Shown in pieces: positions 59,225 to 64,000 of a stretch of 64,000 bases of DNA (positions are counted from its first letter, which is position 1; every line of letters begins with the position of its first letter). A program made the position numbers and the translations under genes. The stretch comes from Chloroflexota bacterium (GTDB lineage: Bacteria > Chloroflexota > Anaerolineae > J036 > Brachytrichaceae), in NCBI GenBank assembly GCA_021788625.1, contig JAJYKL010000008.1:16972-80971 (forward strand). The letters run 5' to 3'. The notes below the pieces were generated by a model. It was not told the origin of the DNA. It worked only from the letters and a program-made list of their open reading frames with translations, and ran no database searches.

Positions 59225-61804
59225 CTAAAGTACCGTGTCGGACAGTGAAGTATTGTCGGTGAAGGTCTGCGAATCGGCAAGTGGCATGGCCGGCGCGGGG
59301 GCGCTTTCATCCGGAGAATCCAGCTTCGCCGGCTCAGCCTGTACGGCGACGGATGGTGGTGAGGACAGATCCAACGGTGCCGCGACTGCCGATAGACTGC
59401 CATTGTTATTGACTACCTCGCCCGGTTCAGTCGACGGACTCGCCTCTGTTGCCGATTCGGAGGGTACAGGATACTCTGATGCAGCAGTCGGCTCAGGAGG
59501 CATGACGGTTTGGATCAGTTCTTTCCACCGACTGTCCATGGAATCATCGGCTACCCCAAAGAATATGTGGACCCGATCGGAACTGTCGCGCAATGCCAGG
59601 TCGAAGCGTACCTTACCGGCACGCTGCGAGCGGCTGAGCACGGCGCGATCTTTGTGCCAGTCGAAAGTGTTCTCGTCATACACGTTGTTGGTATGCTGCA
59701 TGATGGCATACAGCCACAGGTCGCGTGCGCTTTTTTGTGTCACATTACGCACGATGGTCTTGTTGCGCAGGTCGCGAACCGTATAGTAGAGTGTACTGTC
59801 ACGCTCTTCCACGGCTAGAATCTCCACGCCTGAACGAGGTGACCCTTCAACCGCTGGTTCGGGAGCTGGCAGTTGCGTTGCTTTGATTGATTCCGATGTC
59901 GCGGTGGCTGGTGGAACTGGCTCTGACATGACCTGAGCGGGCTGGCTGCCATGGGCGCTGCCAACGCCGGCACTCCCCGCGCTGCCATTGAATGCCGGCT
60001 GCGCGGGTTGGGGAACCTGCCGGGGCTGTCCTGGCTGCGGTGGTTCGCGTCGCGCCGCCTGCTGATTCCGCTGCCCCCCACGACCTTGATCGCGCTGTTG
60101 CGGACTGGGGCGCTGCTGCCCACCTGACTGCTGGCGCTGTTGCGGTGCTGAGGGCTGAGACGATTGTGAGGGTTGGGAAGGTGGTGCCTGTTGTGGTGAA
60201 TGCTGCACCTGCTGATGGCGCGGTTGGGTGTGTTGCGCAACGGGGTGATGCTCGGGCTCCCTGGATGGCGCTCCGGTCGATACTTCGACAATATTACGAA
60301 CCAGCGCTACGATTTCATCGCGCATGGCGGCGTGTGTGGAAGTACCATCCCGTACGAAGAAGTGATTCCCATCCACCACATAGGGGGGCTCGTCTCCGCG
60401 CGGTACGACGACCCGCAACACGTCCGTGCCGTCGATGTTTTGCAGATTGACGGATGCCTTGAGCGCCGGTGTAACACGCTGTTCGATGGCCTCGGCCAGT
60501 GCGTTAGCCATCTCCGGTGCGTCCTTCAGACCCGTCGCAGGCTTACGCACGTCTGCCTCACATCCGACGTACAGGGTGCCTCCATTGCTGTTTGCAAAGG
60601 CGACCACATCGCTCAGCAAGGGGTCAAAGCGATCACCTCGTCTGGGCAGGCTGGGGTGGAAGCTTTGCGATTCCGTGATGCCCTTCTGCCGAGCTGCACT
60701 CAACACATCGTTGGGAATGTCCAGGATGGTTGCCGCTGGGCGCACGCGATCGAACTCCTGGCTGTGAAATAGATCACGCAGCGCATTAAAACTCAATTCC
60801 GGCAAGAGCACTTCGGTAGCGCGGTCGCCCATCCCCAGACGCTTGGTGTCGGTGGGTGAGGCCGTCAGGCGGTGCGCATCGCTTCCTTGCACGATGTGCA
60901 TACGGCGTGAATACTCCGGTTTGTGCCCGCTAAACCACATGGCCATCGAACGGCGACCTTTCGCCAGGTCAGTCAGTTCGATGGCATTTAGATGCGGATC
61001 CTGCGTGTACGCCATGCGTGTCTGCCCGCCCAGGCTCATGCCACGCATGAACACACCGTTCGACGAGTTCGCGTGCGGTGCGATCACGATCCCGCCGGCT
61101 TCATCGATCGTGCGGTAGGCTGTGAGCACGTCACTCGTCGCGCCTGCTTCCGTCAATCCCTGCTCCAGCACACGCGAGGGCACGCGTAATTGCATGAGGA
61201 TGAACTCCATCTCGCGCAGCGACTTCTCGGGTGGGAACAAGGCAATCACGTGGAAGCCAAAAGTGGCGGTAAACTCAAAGCCTGGCAGCACCAGAACCTT
61301 TTTCATGAGACGCCGGTACTCGCTCAGAAGGCCTATCTCATCCGCGCGGATGCGACCTAGCTTCTCCAGCAGCTCCAACTCGGAGATCTCACGTTGCAGG
61401 GTGCGATAGCCATTGACCGTATTGTGATCGGTAAAGGCAATCATGTCCAACCCGCGTCGCTCAGCCTGTCGCAAGATGTCGAGGTAATGAATATTGGGCT
61501 GCTCGTAATCATGTGAGGCAGGGGTATGCAGGTGGAGGTCAAAGCGTCGCCATCGCCCGCTGCTGCTAGGGGGTGTGGCGAGATCTTCCGGGCGAGGCTC
61601 ATGGACGATCGGGAGCGGCACTGGGGCGGCAGGTGTAAAGGACGTGGTGCGTCGGGGAGCCGTCTTACGGGCAGAACCTTTGCGGGCCGTGCGTGCCGGT
61701 GCGCCGACCTCTGTTTGTGTAGCCTTGCTAACTGATGTTTTGGATACGCGTCGGGCCGGTTTTTCCTCGCCAGCCGGTTCCTGGCCTGTCTTCTTCCTGG
61801 GCAT
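59225..61804 (-). CDS. PHP-domain phosphoesterase fused to an AlbA_2/Schlafen-type domain
   Basis: 859 residues, unusual architecture. A basic, disordered N-terminus (1-85, rich in Lys/Arg/Ser/Thr) leads to a PHP phosphoesterase domain (about 88-311) with FDLHLHTPAS, FTDHN, LPGFEFTATFGFHV and GSDAHR supplying metal ligands. Residues about 370-510 are an AlbA_2 (Schlafen) domain: VAFANSNGGTLYVGC and VVDGNHFFVRDGTSTHAAM. A Gln/Pro-rich disordered linker (511-655) follows, then a compact C-terminal domain (657-770: YYTVRDLRNKTIVRN, ARDLWLYAIMQH) and an acidic tail. PHP domains cleave phosphate esters, and Schlafen-type domains can bind or cleave RNA, so a nuclease or nucleotide-processing role is plausible. 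Confidence 0.8.
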   Translation of the reverse strand: MPRKKTGQEPAGEEKPARRVSKTSVSKATQTEVGAPARTARKGSARKTAPRRTTSFTPAAPVPLPIVHEPRPEDLATPPSSSGRWRRFDLHLHTPASHDYEQPNIHYLDILRQAERRGLDMIAFTDHNTVNGYRTLQREISELELLEKLGRIRADEIGLLSEYRRLMKKVLVLPGFEFTATFGFHVIALFPPEKSLREMEFILMQLRVPSRVLEQGLTEAGATSDVLTAYRTIDEAGGIVIAPHANSSNGVFMRGMSLGGQTRMAYTQDPHLNAIELTDLAKGRRSMAMWFSGHKPEYSRRMHIVQGSDAHRLTASPTDTKRLGMGDRATEVLLPELSFNALRDLFHSQEFDRVRPAATILDIPNDVLSAARQKGITESQSFHPSLPRRGDRFDPLLSDVVAFANSNGGTLYVGCEADVRKPATGLKDAPEMANALAEAIEQRVTPALKASVNLQNIDGTDVLRVVVPRGDEPPYVVDGNHFFVRDGTSTHAAMRDEIVALVRNIVEVSTGAPSREPEHHPVAQHTQPRHQQVQHSPQQAPPSQPSQSSQPSAPQQRQQSGGQQRPSPQQRDQGRGGQRNQQAARREPPQPGQPRQVPQPAQPAFNGSAGSAGVGSAHGSQPAQVMSEPVPPATATSESIKATQLPAPEPAVEGSPRSGVEILAVEERDSTLYYTVRDLRNKTIVRNVTQKSARDLWLYAIMQHTNNVYDENTFDWHKDRAVLSRSQRAGKVRFDLALRDSSDRVHIFFGVADDSMDSRWKELIQTVMPPEPTAASEYPVPSESATEASPSTEPGEVVNNNGSLSAVAAPLDLSSPPSVAVQAEPAKLDSPDESAPAPAMPLADSQTFTDNTSLSDTVL

Positions 61805-61976
61805 AACGATTTACTTTTCCCATAAACGTAACCGCGCTGACCACGATATCGTGTTTTTTCAGGTCGGGTGACTCGATCAAGCCCAGGGTGGCCGTGGATG
61901 GAAGCACATTGATGAAACGATCATTTATATGCAGCCAGCAATCCCCACGAAAAATAGAACGGGGAAACCGTGGCAT
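61728..61976 (-). CDS. Possible small protein upstream of and overlapping the PHP-AlbA gene
   Basis: An 82-codon frame from ATG 61976. The segment before the overlap reads like folded protein (NVLPSTATLGLIESPDL, HDIVVSAVTF) and a good promoter lies upstream at 62027-62054. The last 77 bp overlap the PHP-AlbA start in another frame, and no convincing Shine-Dalgarno precedes the ATG. It could be a regulatory upstream frame or chance. Confidence 0.28.
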   Translation of the reverse strand: MPRFPRSIFRGDCWLHINDRFINVLPSTATLGLIESPDLKKHDIVVSAVTFMGKVNRYAQEEDRPGTGWRGKTGPTRIQNIS

Positions 61977-62234
61977 GATCAATTGACCCAAATACCTAAT
62001 AATGCAGTTACTTTGATAATACCTGGATTATACAGGATTATGAATAGGCTTCAATATGAAAGATAAGTAATCAACGATCGTCAAGGAAAGTGTGAAGATT
62101 GCAGGATAAATAAGTCGAGGTACTTTCCTCTGGCCACATGGATCGATGGAGGTAATCCATGCTTGACGTGATGGAGTGCATCAAAGAGCAGGCTATAGAG
62201 TGATGCGCAAGTTATAGTCGGCTTGGGAGTTACA
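61805..62234. other. Divergent gap between the PHP-AlbA gene and the CPA2 antiporter gene
   Basis: About 430 bp, A+T-richer than its surroundings. Apart from the possible small frame at 61728-61976 and the minus-strand promoter at 62027-62054, I see only TATAGT (62213-62218), which could be the -10 for the antiporter at ATG 62235, with GGGAG as its Shine-Dalgarno. Confidence 0.45.
62027..62054 (-). promoter_or_regulatory. Candidate promoter towards the PHP-AlbA gene
   Basis: On the minus strand TTGAAG (62049-62054) is followed after 16 bp by TATAAT (62027-62032). The predicted leader to the PHP-AlbA ATG is about 215 nt, long enough to contain the small frame at 61728-61976. Confidence 0.5.
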
Positions 62235-63490
62235 ATGAGCCAGACCCTGCAACTACTTCTGCTCCTGTCATTACTGATTCTCATCACAAAAACCGCTGGG
62301 TTGATTAGCACTCGGATGAAACAGCCCGCTGTACTGGGGGAATTAGTGGCTGGATTGGTCATGGGTCCTACTCTGCTTAACCTCCTCGGAACACCTCTCT
62401 TCACGTCCACTCAGGTTCATGACGTGGTCCTGGAGCTGGCCGATCTGGGCGTCATTTTGTTGATGTTCATGGCCGGCGTAGAGGTGGACTTAACTGTGCT
62501 GTTGCGCTCCAGTCATGTGTCAGTGAGTGCGGGCAGCCTGGGGGTGGTGTTTCCCCTGGTGCTGGGTGGGGCTTTGGCGTTTGCCTTCAGCCACTCACTC
62601 GCCGATAGCATCTTCATCGGCCTGATCCTGACAGCCACCAGCGTGAGCATCTCAGCCCAGACGCTCATGGAACTCGGTGTCCTCAAACACCGCGAGGGGC
62701 TGGCGATGCTGGGCTCGGCGGTGGTGGACGATGTGCTGGTCATCCTGCTGTTGTCCATATTCATGGTACTGACAGGCCCGGGCGGCATAGGAGGTCTCCT
62801 GCTCGTAGTGCTCCGTATGGTGCTGTTCTTCGTGATTGCCATCCCGATCGGTTTGTGGATCCTGCCGCGCTTGACGGACCGCATCGACCGCCTGCCCATC
62901 AGTGAAGGGGTGATATCGTGGGCGTTGGTAGTCGCCTTCCTTTTTGCGTTCGCCGCCGAAGTTTTCGGGCAGGTTGCCGCGATCACGGGTGCGTTCCTGG
63001 CCGGCATCTTCATCAGCCGGACAAAGCTCCATCACAAGATCAGCGAGGGCATGCACACCCTTTCTTACGCCTTCTTTGTACCCCTCTTTCTGGTCAGCAT
63101 CGGGCTGCAGGTGGACGCGCGGGGGCTGGGGACGGGTCGGCAGTCGTCTTCATGCTGGCGCTCATTCTGGTGGCTGTCCTGTCTAAAGCCATCGGAGCTG
63201 GGTTCGGTGCCCGGTTGGCCGGCATGAGCGGTGTTGAGTCACTGCGTGTAGGGGTGGGCATGATTTCGCGCGGTGAGGTAGGCCTCATCGTCGCGACAGT
63301 TGGCCTACAGGAGGGGTTCATCGATGGGCGTGTTTTCACCGCCGTAGTGCTCATGGTATTCGTGACGACGCTGGTGACACCGTTTCTGCTTCGTTGGGTG
63401 TTTTCGAGCAACAAGCAAACACTGGAAGACGTTGTGGCGACAAAGGAGCTTGCAGATGGCCACGAACTTACTGGTACTGGTGATCGATGA
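62235..63490 (+). pseudogene. Frameshifted CPA2-type cation:proton antiporter
   Basis: Two frames together encode one CPA2 (KefB/GerN-like) antiporter. The first runs from ATG 62235 through about ten membrane helices (TRMKQPAVLGELVAGLVMGP, LMFMAGVEVD, VVDDVLVILLL) to SIGLQVDARGLG; the second picks up at about 63131 with GDGSAVVFMLALILVAVLSK and runs to the stop at 63488-63490 with RVGVGMISRGEVGLIVATVG. One base appears to be missing in the G-rich tract 63121-63134. It could be a real mutation, a sequencing error in a homopolymer, or ribosomal frameshifting. Such antiporters exchange Na+ or K+ for H+. The intact domain order argues the break is recent or artificial. Confidence 0.85.
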
Positions 63491-63815
63491 CACCCACAAG
63501 GAGCTCGACATCCTCGAGGCCTGGGAGAAAGCGGGCGTACCGGGGGTGACGATCCTCGATAGTCAGGGCAGCCGGCGCGAGGGGAACGAGCATGATGACC
63601 TGCCCCTGTTCGTCTCCCTGCGCGCGGTGCTCTCATCGGAAGAGAGCCGTAATCGCACCTTCTTCAGCGTGATCGACGACGACGCGACCCTGGAGCGTGC
63701 CATCCTGGTAGCGCAGCAAATCGTGGGCGACTTCCGCGACCGGCACACCGGCATTCTGTTCGTCGTACCGGTGACGAGGGCGTGGGGCATTCTGAGGGTG
63801 ATGCCGCGCGAATAA
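63456..63815 (+). CDS. Small cytosolic protein downstream of the CPA2 antiporter
   Basis: 119 residues from ATG 63456 with GGAG upstream; it overlaps the antiporter C-terminal frame by 35 bp. The sequence ATNLLVLVIDDTHKELDIL, VPGVTILDSQ and DRHTGILFVVPVTRAWGIL suggests a ferredoxin-like/PII-like alpha-beta fold. PII-like or similar small regulators are known beside antiporters and bicarbonate transporters, so a regulatory subunit is plausible. I cannot assign a family. Confidence 0.7.
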   Translation: MATNLLVLVIDDTHKELDILEAWEKAGVPGVTILDSQGSRREGNEHDDLPLFVSLRAVLSSEESRNRTFFSVIDDDATLERAILVAQQIVGDFRDRHTGILFVVPVTRAWGILRVMPRE

Positions 63816-63833
63816 CAGGCGCGCAGCTTCGTG

Positions 63834-64000
63834 ATGGGTATGGAACAGTTCCTGAAGACCGAGACGCTCATTATTGAGCTGCTCCTGGTTGTGTCATTCG
63901 TCGCCATGGCCGTGCGGCGGCTGCGCGTCCCCTACACCGTTGCACTGGTCGTCGCCGGCCTCATCATCACCTTTCAACAGCCAACTTCTCTTGAACTGGC
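63834..64000 (+). CDS. N-terminal fragment of a CPA1-type Na+/H+ exchanger
   Basis: The open frame runs off the right edge. It starts at ATG 63834 (or ATG 63840) and shows a first membrane helix (ETLIIELLLVVSFVAMAVRR) followed by RLRVPYTVALVVAGLIITF, the typical second-helix motif of NhaP/NHE exchangers. It follows the small protein by 18 bp, so three transport-linked genes form one unit. Confidence 0.8.
   Translation, partial: MGMEQFLKTETLIIELLLVVSFVAMAVRRLRVPYTVALVVAGLIITFQQPTSLEL

Overview
The window looks like an ordinary chromosomal segment of a free-living heterotrophic bacterium of moderately high G+C. I infer the phylum Chloroflexota (Anaerolineae-like) from the gene mix: sufC-B-D order, LysM/CAP lipoprotein, DUF2085 and DUF2905 membrane proteins, a DnaQ-DinG fusion, and a KdpD-like kinase without its N-terminal half. 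No 16S, ribosomal protein or other marker is present, so this is a guess. I found no phage, IS element, CRISPR array, tRNA or rRNA. Genes are dense on both strands, and 4-bp start/stop overlaps are common.

Layout. 1-2649: end of a FemAB-like gene, a GH1 beta-glucosidase and an alpha/beta hydrolase. 2721-7110 (minus): a sugar-acid operon with PdxA2-like dehydrogenase, LarA-family racemase, DUF1537 four-carbon acid kinase and YhcH-like protein. 7289-8470: LysM-CAP lipoprotein. 8605-12201 (minus): sufCBD with a clear promoter. 12382-16315: undecaprenyl-phosphate sugar transferase, DUF2085, TlpA-like thioredoxin, MTA phosphorylase and a small membrane protein. 16482-19659: SDR, tetritol/polyol dehydrogenase and TIM-barrel isomerase. 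19773-26471: pentapeptide-repeat protein, uronate isomerase, phosphoribosyltransferase, ThpR-like RNA phosphodiesterase, methyltransferase and small proteins. 26472-33506: beta-propeller protein, solute-binding lipoprotein, MBL hydrolase and SecA. 33652-43464: DinG, GlgC, VOC epimerase, ECF sigma/anti-sigma pair, GT2, double hotdog thioesterase, methyltransferase and an orphan. 43502-47313: PLP decarboxylase, second LarA paralogue and an alcohol dehydrogenase. 47318-57191: an apparent potassium-homeostasis island (KdpD/E-like pair, unknown protein coupled to a KimA-like APC permease, P2-type ATPase, two RCK proteins). 57405-61804: class II aldolase, SDR and a PHP-AlbA fusion. 62235-64000: frameshifted CPA2 antiporter, small cytosolic protein and the start of a CPA1 antiporter.

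How the genes may work together. The most coherent metabolic unit is the tetronate operon. A DUF1537 kinase plus a PdxA2-type dehydrogenase is the known D-threonate route to dihydroxyacetone phosphate, and here a LarA-type nickel-pincer racemase sits between them and could feed C2 epimers into it. A polyol dehydrogenase resembling erythritol/L-threitol dehydrogenase lies 10 kb away. The most coherent physiological unit is the cation island from 47318 onward. At the regulatory level, several genes have a -10-like hexamer 6-8 nt before a GTG or ATG and no Shine-Dalgarno, suggesting frequent leaderless transcripts.
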